NCBI GenBank assembly: GCA_038253945.1
Contig: JBBSGR010000002.1
Location: 124,001-188,000 of the forward strand
Direction: 5' to 3'
Length of the DNA: 64,000 nt
Origin: JBBRYW01 sp038253945
Lineage (GTDB): Bacteria > Actinomycetota > Thermoleophilia > Gaiellales > Gaiellaceae
Positions 8,891 through 15,928 of this stretch are shown in pieces. The notes under the pieces are model-generated. The model ran no database searches. It was not told the DNA's origin and saw nothing but the letters and a program-made list of their open reading frames with translations. Both the position numbers and the translations under genes were made by a program. The stretch's first letter is position 1. Each line of letters starts with the position of its first letter.

Positions 8891-9230
8891 GCGCTCGCGC
8901 GCTGGTCGCCGGCGAGATAAACAGGGCCTTCGTTTGCAGAGCGTCGTGTATCCGGCGCTCTGGGAGCCTGGCCGGGGGGTCGTGGCACGCTGCCTGCGCT
9001 ACCGCTCGCCGCTCGCGGCGCGGCGAGGCAGACCTTGCGGCCACGCCCTCGTCCCTGTTCGTATCCAATTCAGGTGATCGGAGCTCGCTCGACGCCGACC
9101 AGGTGGCGATGGCCCTGAGCGACTACGGCGTCCCGGTCCGGTCGCTCCGCGCGTATATCTGCGACGAGCTGGTTGCCGGAATCCGGGCGGCGGCATGATT
9201 GCGGCGTGGCGGCGGAGGTGGCGCTGCGCC
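8891..9230. other. Gap without a confident gene; possible 3' gene remnant
   Basis: The only coding-like stretch is at about 9090-9198 on the plus strand, where one frame ends DQVAMALSDYGVPVRSLRAY...GIRAAA and stop TGA 9196-9198. It reads like the last 35 residues of a real protein, but no plausible start or N-terminal part is present. I see no tRNA or clear terminator here. Confidence 0.3.
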
Positions 9231-9431
9231 TTGACGCGGTGCGGCGCCCGCCGCTACCCTCGCCGGGTCAGCGGGTTGCGGAAGGGGGGAATGTCGACGA
9301 TGACTGTGCGCTTTGCCCTTCCTCCCCGCGTCGCCTGAGATTCTCTCCGACGGGTAGCGCCTTCTCCCAGCTGAGGAAGGCACCTTCGTCGCGGGCGGCG
9401 CCTTCACGCCCACGACGACGAAGGAGTCCGT
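9231..9431 (+). promoter_or_regulatory. Structured leader of the polyamine operon with sequestered ribosome binding site
   Basis: A promoter-like TTGACG (9231-9236) and TACCCT (9255-9260) with 18 bases between them precede about 170 bases of leader. Hairpin 1 pairs 9280-9286 with 9316-9322 and spans a 15-codon micro-ORF (ATG 9291, TGA 9336-9338). Hairpin 2 pairs GCCTTC 9359-9364 with GAAGGC 9376-9381. Hairpin 3 pairs CCTTCGTCG 9383-9391 with CGACGAAGG 9416-9424, with an inner stem 9393-9397/9407-9411. Its 3' arm covers the AAGGAG (9421-9426) used by the TTG start at 9432. CCTTC occurs three times and GAAGG twice, allowing alternative pairings. This suggests a riboswitch or attenuator; I do not recognise a known class. 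Confidence 0.55.
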
Positions 9432-9827
9432 TTGTCCGAGAACGAGTATGGCCGCCGCGACGAGGGTCGCAGACCGGGCCAGCCGAGTGCTCGAATGCTC
9501 TTGCACGCCATGGACGCCTGGGTGCGGAACCCGCGGGTGTTGACCGACGCCGAGCTCCTGAGGTCGATCCTCTACGCCGGTGCCCGAGCGGGCGGCGCCA
9601 GCGTCCTCGGCGAGGAGTTCTGCATCTTCCCGAACGGCGCCGTCACCGGCGTGCTCGTGCTCGCCCAGTCACACCTGAGCATCCACACGTGGCCTGAGCT
9701 CGCGCTCGCGAACATCGACCTGCTCTCATACGGCGATCTCCGCGGCGACGCCGTCTTGCGCTCGATCGGCGCGGGGCTCGGCGTCGAACGGGCGACGGTT
9801 ACCTGCATCCCCCGTGCCCTTGGCTGA
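9432..9827 (+). CDS. speD: SpeD-family pyruvoyl-dependent decarboxylase lacking the AdoMetDC catalytic Cys
   Basis: The 131-residue proenzyme carries the unmistakable SHLSIHTWPE motif (80-89). Ser80 should become the pyruvoyl group and His85 matches the processing His68 of the Thermotoga enzyme. Three positions differ on my alignment from memory: the residue before the cleavage Ser is Gln rather than Glu, Ser55 is Thr72, and the catalytic Cys83 (in FTCG) is Tyr100 (LLSYG). SpeD homologues that instead decarboxylate ornithine or arginine are known, so the substrate is open. The TTG start has AAGGAG five bases upstream. The gene overlaps bpsA by 14 bases. No spermidine synthase (SpeE) is present in the window. 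Confidence 0.85.
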   Translation: MSENEYGRRDEGRRPGQPSARMLLHAMDAWVRNPRVLTDAELLRSILYAGARAGGASVLGEEFCIFPNGAVTGVLVLAQSHLSIHTWPELALANIDLLSYGDLRGDAVLRSIGAGLGVERATVTCIPRALG

Positions 9828-10842
9828 AGATCGCCGGATCGTGTGCGAGGTGGCCGCCGCCGTCGGCCTCGCGGAAGGCGAGATCGGCGTCCGTGCTGTG
9901 ATCGCCGCGCTGACGCGGCTCGAGCCCGTGTCGATCCGCCGCATCTCCCGGGCTGTCGAGCTCCCCGTGCCGATCGTCTCCGCGGTCTGTGGCGAGCTCC
10001 GCCGCCGCGGCGTCGTCGCAGAAGAACGCCCGTCGCGCCTCACCACGCGGGGACGCCATCTGTTCTCCGGCGGCGCCCTCCGGCTCCCTGGGCCCTCGAC
10101 GTGCCCGACCTGTCACAGCCGAGCGGGCGGAGCTCGGAGTGAGCTCGCGGGCGTTGGCCGGGAGATCGCTCGCGCGACCCGCGACGGCCCCGCCGTTCGC
10201 CTGGACCTCGACCAGTGTCACTGCACCTACCAGACGAAGCTGCGGCGTGTGCTCGCACTCCACGAGGCGGACGCGCTCGTAGGCCGCAGGATCTTGCTGC
10301 TCGGCGACGACGACCTGACCTCGGTGGCGATCCAGAGCGTCGTCCGTCATTTCGGCTCCCCCGCCACGATCGCCGAGCTCGCGGTTGTCGACGTCGATCC
10401 CGCCGTCGTCGATTTCGTCTGCCGCGAGCTCGCTGAGGCTCCCTTCCCGGTCGCGTGCCTGCAACACGATCTGCGGCGGCCGTTACCAGACCGGTTTCGC
10501 GCTCGATTCGACACGGTCTTCACCGACCCGCCGTATACGGTCGAGGCCGCACGGCTCTTCCTCTCGCGCGCCGCGAGCGCGCTGACCGGCGCGGGCGGAA
10601 GGGTCTTCCTGTCGTTCGGATCGCGGCGGCCTCAGGCGTCGTTCCGAGTTCAGCAAACGATCGTCGAGCTGGGCTTCGTAACCCGGCGGCTCGTGCGCGA
10701 CTTCAACGACTACGTCGGCGCCGGGGTGCTCGGGGGGACGAGCCACCTGTACGAGCTGGAAGCGACGAGCGAGCCGCGTCCGTCCACGACCGACATTTTC
10801 GACGGACCGCTCTACACGGCCGATGTGCTTCAGGCGCGCTGA
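9814..10842 (+). CDS. bpsA: BpsA-type branched-chain polyamine synthase / aminopropyltransferase (DUF43)
   Basis: The 342-residue protein has an N-terminal winged helix (20-85), a Cys pair CPTC (97-100), and the DLDQCHCTYQTKLRR segment (131-145) typical of this family. A Rossmann-type core follows with GDDD (164-167), the catalytic acidic motif of archaeal BpsA, and DTVFTDPPYT (233-242). BpsA of hyperthermophiles adds aminopropyl groups from decarboxylated AdoMet to spermidine to make branched polyamines; bacterial relatives may use other acceptors. GTG 9814 overlaps the speD end, so the pair is co-translated. If its SpeD partner does not make decarboxylated AdoMet, that donor must come from elsewhere in the genome. 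Confidence 0.85.
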   Translation: MPLAEDRRIVCEVAAAVGLAEGEIGVRAVIAALTRLEPVSIRRISRAVELPVPIVSAVCGELRRRGVVAEERPSRLTTRGRHLFSGGALRLPGPSTCPTCHSRAGGARSELAGVGREIARATRDGPAVRLDLDQCHCTYQTKLRRVLALHEADALVGRRILLLGDDDLTSVAIQSVVRHFGSPATIAELAVVDVDPAVVDFVCRELAEAPFPVACLQHDLRRPLPDRFRARFDTVFTDPPYTVEAARLFLSRAASALTGAGGRVFLSFGSRRPQASFRVQQTIVELGFVTRRLVRDFNDYVGAGVLGGTSHLYELEATSEPRPSTTDIFDGPLYTADVLQAR

Positions 10843-10946
10843 CCCCGGCCGCCTGGCGGTGACGACGACGGCGGTCGGGCCGGCGCCCGTGCCGGGTCGT
10901 AGAAATCGCGATTGCCGCGGCGACCTGCTGGGTACACGAGTCATGG

Positions 10947-11129
10947 ATGTACCGAGGACGCGGAATCAGCTTCCTGGGCGTCGTCTACCTGGTGGTGGGC
11001 GGGGTGATCGCCGACAAGCACCATTACTTCGCGCATCTCAACACGTTGCGGCAGATCCTCTCGGCTGTTCTCGCCGTCACGCTGTGGCCGCTGATCCTGC
11101 TCGGCATCAACCTGCACATCAAGAAGTAG
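10947..11129 (+). CDS. Small membrane protein, 60 aa
   Basis: This short protein has two predicted membrane segments (ISFLGVVYLVVGGVIA and ILSAVLAVTLWPLILLGIN) joined by a short His-rich loop and ends in HIKK. Codon use is typical of the genome. Tiny proteins of this shape, with a conserved WPL in the second helix, are common in soil actinobacteria and have no known function. It follows bpsA by about 100 bases and could be transcribed with it or from its own promoter. Confidence 0.72.
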   Translation: MYRGRGISFLGVVYLVVGGVIADKHHYFAHLNTLRQILSAVLAVTLWPLILLGINLHIKK

Positions 11130-11234
11130 CGAGCCTTTCGAAGCCGGATCCTCCGGTCGCAGCCCGAGACCCAAACGAAACCTTCACTTCGCCGCCGTAC
11201 TCTCTTCGGCGACGTCGTCCGGAGGAGGGTCGAA

Positions 11235-11779
11235 ATGCGTCCTGTTCTGATCGCAGTGGTCGCTGTCGTTTTTGCCGCGCGAGCTTCAGCGGCGTGCCTG
11301 CCCGTGATCGAGGTATACCCGATCGAGCCGCTCAAGCCGGGTGGTGAGTGGGTCGACCTCTACGGCTCTGCGTTCGGCTGCGCCCCGCTGCCCCAGTTCG
11401 CCCGCATCGTCGCCGATCCGCCCTACCTGACGCCGGGCGGAGGTGTGTTCGGACCCTGGACCGAGCCGGCGCAGATCCCGGTATCCGGCCCGGATTCCGC
11501 GGTTCGCTTCCGCCTCTTCACGGACATTCCTCGCACGGTTCGTTTCGTCTGGAGTGACTCGGTGGAGACGCGGGTGCTTCAGATCAGAGTCCGGGCGCGC
11601 ATCGACCTGAAGCGGCTCGCGCCGGGCGTTCTCCACGGACCAAGCGCGTCCTGCCTCGAGCGTACGACTTCGACTTCCGCGTCGAGCGCGGGTACGCGGC
11701 GGCTGTGCGCCTCGTACTGCCGTCCGCAGCGCTCGTCAGCGGCTGGTCGACCGGCGTCAGTAATCCGATTGCGGCGTAG
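11235..11779 (+). pseudogene. Secreted protein gene with a single frameshift
   Basis: GGAGGAGGG precedes ATG 11235. Residues 1-20 are a clear signal peptide (LIAVVAVVFAARASAAC), followed by a beta-rich exported domain (GGEWVDLYGSAFGCAPLPQF). Good coding sequence continues to about 11640, where the frame becomes implausible. Shifting to the frame that begins at 11642 gives AYDFDFRVERGYAAAVRLVL and an ordinary stop at 11777-11779. A single missing base near 11640 explains this. The complete protein would have about 180 residues. The family is not recognised. It may be a real inactivation or an assembly error. Confidence 0.65.
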
Positions 11780-11796
11780 GCCGCCCGTAGTGCGGC

Positions 11797-12243
11797 TCAG
11801 GGCGGGGATGCCAGCAGCGCGTTCCTGGTCCGGCGCATCAGCAGCGACCCGCCTACCTCGTCGGTGAAGCCCCAGCGTCGGTAGAAGCCGACGAGCTCGG
11901 GTTGGCACACCAGCTCGATGCTGTCCACGTGGGCGAGCTCGGGGCGCACCAGTAACTCGTCGACGAGTCGAGCGCCCAGGCCGGTTCCCCGATATTCCGG
12001 GTCGACGACGACGTCGAGCACGACGGCAAGAAAGGTCCGGTCGGTGATGGCTCGTGCGAAGCCGACGAGGCGGTCGGATGGGGTATCGACGAGGCCGAGG
12101 ACGACGTCCGTGCTCGCGAGCATCTGCTCGACCGCGGCGGGCTCGCGGTGTGCCGTCCACCACGCGGTTGCGAAGAGCTCGAGCAGCTGTGGGTGGCGAG
12201 CAGGCTCGAGGCGGTGGAGAGTGACGATCTCCCGGGAGCTCAC
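11797..12243 (-). CDS. GNAT-family N-acetyltransferase
   Basis: The 148-residue protein has the GNAT acetyl-CoA motif as DPEYRGTGLGARLVDELL, with a preceding strand TFLAVVLDVVV and a C-terminal ELVGFYRRWGF, the usual beta-bulge and helix. It should transfer an acetyl group to an amine of unknown identity. GTG 12243 overlaps the stop of the upstream VWA gene as GTGA, so it is the last gene of the MoxR/DUF58/VWA operon. The longer open frame continuing upstream is antisense shadow within the VWA gene. Confidence 0.82.
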   Translation of the reverse strand: MSSREIVTLHRLEPARHPQLLELFATAWWTAHREPAAVEQMLASTDVVLGLVDTPSDRLVGFARAITDRTFLAVVLDVVVDPEYRGTGLGARLVDELLVRPELAHVDSIELVCQPELVGFYRRWGFTDEVGGSLLMRRTRNALLASPP

Positions 12244-13241
12244 GGCAGCCGGGGAGACCAAGCGGCAGACAACAGACCGGCCACCACGAGCAGCCCGGCA
12301 GCGCTCGCCACGAAGGCGTACGTCACGTCTGTCTTTGCGGGTTTCCGCCCGAGCTTCGAGCCAAGGTCCGCGTACGCGGCGTTGACGCCCTCGGTCGAAC
12401 GCGCCTCGAAGAACTTGCCGCCTGTCCTCTCCGCGATCGCCCGTAGCGTGACAGGGTCGGGCGGAACGGGGATGTTTCCGCCGAGGACGCCGGAGCCGCT
12501 GTCGAGCGTGCCGCTCGGGGTTCCGAGCGCGACCGTGTAGACGGGGATGCTCGCGGCCCTCGCGCGGTCGGCGCCCTGAAGTGGCAGTAGGTAGTAGCCC
12601 CCTCTTTGCGCGCCGTCCGAGAGAAAGAGGATCGAGACGAGACCCCGGGTTGGAGACGTCGACCGGGCTGTCGCGGCGAGGTTGGCGCTCCCCGTCACCG
12701 ACTGCTGTCCGAGCTCGACCGCGGCGGCGAGCGCGTCGCCGATCGCAGTTCCGCCGAGAGCGCCGTAGTTCGTGATGCCGTCGAGCGATTCGCGCACGAG
12801 CTCGTGGTTCGTCGTAGCCGGAGCCACGACGCTGGGGACGCCCGCGAACGCGATCAGGCCGACGCGGAGGCGCTTCGGCACACGATCGAGAAAGGCTCGC
12901 ACCGCGGCCTCGGCCGCGCCCAGACGCGTCGGCTTCACGTCTGAAGCCCCCATCGACCGCGAGACGTCGATCACGAGGATGACTGTTGCGCGCTCCTGCG
13001 GCACGAGTGTCGTCGTGCGTGGACGGGCCACGCCGAGACAGAGCGCCGCGAGGGCGGCCAGGAACACCAGGGGCGGCACATACGGTCGCCACGGGCGCCC
13101 GCCCGCAACCGCGGCCAGCACCTCGAGATTCGTGTAGCGGACCGCGTAACGCACCTTGCGGCGCTCACCGAGCAGGTAGAGGGCGATCGCCACGGGCAGG
13201 ACCAGAAGCGATAGAAGCAGACGGGGGTGGCCGAAGCTCAC
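12240..13241 (-). CDS. VWA-domain membrane protein (BatA/BatB-like), second copy
   Basis: From GTG 13241 the protein has 333 residues: two N-terminal membrane helices (LLLSLLVLPVAIALYLLG and a second at about 58-75), a von Willebrand A domain with the metal-binding MIDAS motif DVSRSM (DxSxS), and a C-terminal membrane helix (AFVASAAGLLVVAGLL). BatA-type proteins sit in the membrane and work with MoxR ATPases and DUF58 proteins in metal-dependent assembly or stress-related processes. Both ends overlap neighbours by four bases (GTGA). It is a paralogue of the VWA gene at 13960; a secreted protein is encoded between them. Confidence 0.88.
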   Translation of the reverse strand: MSFGHPRLLLSLLVLPVAIALYLLGERRKVRYAVRYTNLEVLAAVAGGRPWRPYVPPLVFLAALAALCLGVARPRTTTLVPQERATVILVIDVSRSMGASDVKPTRLGAAEAAVRAFLDRVPKRLRVGLIAFAGVPSVVAPATTNHELVRESLDGITNYGALGGTAIGDALAAAVELGQQSVTGSANLAATARSTSPTRGLVSILFLSDGAQRGGYYLLPLQGADRARAASIPVYTVALGTPSGTLDSGSGVLGGNIPVPPDPVTLRAIAERTGGKFFEARSTEGVNAAYADLGSKLGRKPAKTDVTYAFVASAAGLLVVAGLLSAAWSPRLP

Positions 13242-13963
13242 GCCCCGCCTCCGCACACGGCGCCGACCTGCACGATCGCGCGCACGCCTTGGATCCGCTT
13301 TCCGCTGCGGACGGAGACCGTGATCCTGGCGGGACCGAAGCTTTCCTTCGCCGCAACGCTCTCGATCAGACCCGCGGCCGGGGCGCGGCGTGTGTAGAAC
13401 CCGACGGCGTGCCAGCCGCCGATGAGCCGCTCTCCCCGAGCGCAGGCGCGCGCGACGGTCTGCGTCGTTCCGGCCCGCAGCCGCAACGTCCGGATGCGCC
13501 GGACGGTGGGTTCCCCTGCCGCCTGCGCCGATGACGAGTAGGCGCTTGGACTCCGCAACGGCACCGGCCCGCCGCCCCCGCCGGACAGAGGGATGCAGCC
13601 CACGTGCGGCCGGAAGCTCGGCGCGCGGCCGGTCGCGCCCGTGAACGTCGCGGCGAAGACCGCGGAGCGCGCCGTCGTGATTCCGGGATTGACCGGGCTG
13701 CCGAGCTTTCCCAGGAACGCGACGTCGATGCCGCGGTCGCTCGGCTCCGCGTCGAGCCCTCCCACGATGTAGCGGCGAGGACAGGACAGCTGGTATTCGA
13801 CGCGTGGCCGCGGCACGCGTGGCGTCGTCGGAACGACGACCCACGGACCGGCGACGCGTACGCAGACCTGCAACCCGTTGCACTCGTTCGTCGCCCGCGC
13901 GGGCGCGGTACCCACCGTCGAGGCGGCTCCCGCGAGCACGATGGCGAGGACCAACCGCTTCAC
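13238..13963 (-). CDS. Secreted protein embedded between two VWA genes
   Basis: The 241-residue product starts at GTG 13963 with a signal peptide (VLAIVLAGAASTVGTAPARA) and then a mature region with several Cys (NECNGLQVCV, CPRRYIVGG, HVGCIPL, ARACARGERL) and a C-terminal AIVQVGAVCGGGA. I do not recognise the family. It overlaps the upstream VWA gene and the downstream VWA gene by four bases each, so it is made together with them. A possible role is as an exported partner or client of the MoxR/VWA machinery, which is inference from position only. Confidence 0.78.
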   Translation of the reverse strand: MKRLVLAIVLAGAASTVGTAPARATNECNGLQVCVRVAGPWVVVPTTPRVPRPRVEYQLSCPRRYIVGGLDAEPSDRGIDVAFLGKLGSPVNPGITTARSAVFAATFTGATGRAPSFRPHVGCIPLSGGGGGPVPLRSPSAYSSSAQAAGEPTVRRIRTLRLRAGTTQTVARACARGERLIGGWHAVGFYTRRAPAAGLIESVAAKESFGPARITVSVRSGKRIQGVRAIVQVGAVCGGGA

Positions 13964-14922
13964 GGAACTCTCCGGAACCAGAACACGGCGAGCGCTCCCC
14001 CCGCGAGCAGGAGCGCGCCCGACCCGCCGGCGAAGACGTCTGTGATCTCCCTCGATTGGCGCCGCTGTCCAAGCCGGGAGGCGAGCCGGCGGTAGACGTC
14101 GCGCAGGCGCGAGTCGTTTGTCGCGTTGAAGAGCTCGCCGCCGGTCGTGCGCGTCATCTGACGGAGCGCGTCGGGGTCGGGTGCGACGCGGATCTGCTGC
14201 TTGAACCCGCCGGTCAAGCGAACCTCGACGACCCCGTTTGCGGTGCCGATGACGATTGCGTACACGGGCACGTGGCGTGCGCGGGCCAGCTGAGCTGCGG
14301 CCTGCGGCGTCGTCCGGCCGCTCTTCTGCGCACCGTCGGAGATCACGAGCACGGCGACCGGCGGCACAGCTCCATCTCCCGAGCGCTGTCGCTGACCGAC
14401 CTGGATTGCGAGCTTCACGGCATTGCCGAGCGCCGTCCCCTGCCCTGATCGAATCGACGAGAGTGCACTCGCGGCGAGCTCGCGATCCTGCGTCGGCGGC
14501 AGGATCACGAAGGGCCTCGCGGAGAACGAGACGAGGCCGACGCGGAATCTCTCCGGCACGCGTTGCACGAAGGCGCGCGCTGCGGTGCGCGCCGCGGCGA
14601 GGCGCGACGGCTTCACGTCCGTCGCCCGCATCGACACCGATGCGTCGATCGCCAGCATCACGGTCGCCTCCTCGCGCGGCACGCTCACGGTGGCGTGCGG
14701 CCTCGCAACGCCGACGATCATCGCAGTGAGCGCGGCCAGGAATACGGTGGGCGGGAGGTGGCGGCGCACCCCCGGCCGTGCGTGGACGAGGTTCGGCAGG
14801 AGCGCGGGGTTCGCGAAGCGCGCCGCGAACGAGCCTCGTCGGCGTTCGCGCTGGACGTACGCGGCCGCGAGCAGCGGGACGGCCACGAGGCCCAGGAGCG
14901 CGAGCGGCCACTCGAAGGTCAA
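13960..14922 (-). CDS. VWA-domain membrane protein (BatA-like), first copy
   Basis: The 320-residue protein opens with a membrane helix (WPLALLGLVAVPLLAAAYV), has a second at about 58-72, then a VWA domain with MIDAS motif DASVSM (DxSxS) and ISDGAQKSG, and closes with a membrane helix before WFRRVP. The start is TTG 14922, which overlaps the DUF58 stop as TTGA. It is the standard companion of MoxR and DUF58 in Bat-type operons. Compared with the second VWA gene it is similar in size and layout, so the pair likely arose by duplication. Confidence 0.88.
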   Translation of the reverse strand: MTFEWPLALLGLVAVPLLAAAYVQRERRRGSFAARFANPALLPNLVHARPGVRRHLPPTVFLAALTAMIVGVARPHATVSVPREEATVMLAIDASVSMRATDVKPSRLAAARTAARAFVQRVPERFRVGLVSFSARPFVILPPTQDRELAASALSSIRSGQGTALGNAVKLAIQVGQRQRSGDGAVPPVAVLVISDGAQKSGRTTPQAAAQLARARHVPVYAIVIGTANGVVEVRLTGGFKQQIRVAPDPDALRQMTRTTGGELFNATNDSRLRDVYRRLASRLGQRRQSREITDVFAGGSGALLLAGGALAVFWFRRVP

Positions 14923-15842
14923 CGCCGTCTCCGGCGCAGGAAGACCGCGAGCGGCCGGAGCCAGTCGCCGGCGGTCGTCAAGACCAGATGGCTGACGCCG
15001 ATCGACGAGAAGCCGCGAGCGACTTCGTGGCGCTCAGCTGCGGCGGCGGCTGCAAAGCGAGCGCGCAGGCGCTCGCTCCTCGTATCGACGCGCAGCTGCC
15101 GACCGGTCTCGGGATCGACGAGCCACAGGGTGCCCGCGTTCGTCAGCTCCTGCTCGCGCGGGTCCCGGATCTCAACGGCGATTACGTCGTGCCGGCCCGC
15201 GAGCTCGAGTAGGGGACGGCGCCAATCTCGCGGTCCGCGAAAGTCCGAGCACACGACGACGATCGACCGCTGCCGCGCGAGCGCGCCCGTCCTGCTCAGC
15301 GCCACCCCGAGGGAGGTGGACCCGACGGCAGCGCTCTCGGGCTCGCGGCGAATCGCGGCGAGCATGCCGAGCAGGCCCACGCGTCCCTGCCTGGGCGGCG
15401 CCATGCGCGGCTCGGCGTCGCCGAACGTGACGACCCCGAGCCGGTTTCCGCGGCGAGTGGAAAGGTGGCCGACCGCGATCGCGACGCCCTCGGCAACGTC
15501 CGCCTTACGCCGCTCCGCCGTGCCGAACTGCATCGACAGGGACGTGTCCAGGACGAGCCACGTCACGAGGACGCGCTCGGCGAGGTCGACGCGCACGTGA
15601 GGCTCTCCCGTTCGCGCGGTCACGTTCCAGTCCATCCGGCGTACATCGTCGCCGGGCACGTACGGACGTACTTGCGCGAGCTCTGTGCCGCGACCGAGCA
15701 GGGTGGAGCGGTAATCGCCCGCGAGCAATCCCTCGACGCTGCGGCCGAGGTCGACGTCGAGCGCGCGCAGCAGCGCCTCGGGCATTGGTCCTGGGCCGGG
15801 GCGTTCCGGCGTCTCCGCTCGCTGCTCGCGGCGGAAGCTCAT
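14919..15842 (-). CDS. DUF58 domain protein
   Basis: The 307-residue protein contains the diagnostic DUF58 segment YVPGDDVRRMDWNVTART at about 62-79, followed by a VWA-like fold with DTSLSM (DxSxS). DUF58 proteins accompany MoxR ATPases and VWA proteins; the biochemical role is unsettled. No N-terminal membrane helix is present, unlike many relatives. The ATG at 15842 has ACGAGG seven bases upstream and overlaps the stop of a 29-codon micro-ORF that exactly fills the gap to moxR (see 15839-15928). Confidence 0.9.
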   Translation of the reverse strand: MSFRREQRAETPERPGPGPMPEALLRALDVDLGRSVEGLLAGDYRSTLLGRGTELAQVRPYVPGDDVRRMDWNVTARTGEPHVRVDLAERVLVTWLVLDTSLSMQFGTAERRKADVAEGVAIAVGHLSTRRGNRLGVVTFGDAEPRMAPPRQGRVGLLGMLAAIRREPESAAVGSTSLGVALSRTGALARQRSIVVVCSDFRGPRDWRRPLLELAGRHDVIAVEIRDPREQELTNAGTLWLVDPETGRQLRVDTRSERLRARFAAAAAAERHEVARGFSSIGVSHLVLTTAGDWLRPLAVFLRRRRR

Positions 15843-15928
15843 GAGACAGCCTCGTTGTAGCCGATGCGGGGGGAATGTGCCACCAGAGCGAGTCGGGCGG
15901 TGGACGAATCGGATCCGTCGGGCGTCAC
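15839..15928 (-). repeat. Diverged single copy of the start-codon repeat, carrying a 29-codon linking micro-ORF
   Basis: The first 35 bases (from the DUF58 start codon at 15840) align with cluster A: cagcctcgttgtagccgatgcgggg against gagcctcttgtagctcatgcgggg. The remainder is diverged. The spacing is preserved: 86 bases separate the moxR stop from the DUF58 start. On the minus strand an open frame from GTG 15928 overlaps the moxR stop as GTGA, runs 29 codons and ends in TGA overlapping the DUF58 start as ATGA. This makes it a candidate coupled micro-gene of this operon. Confidence 0.6.
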
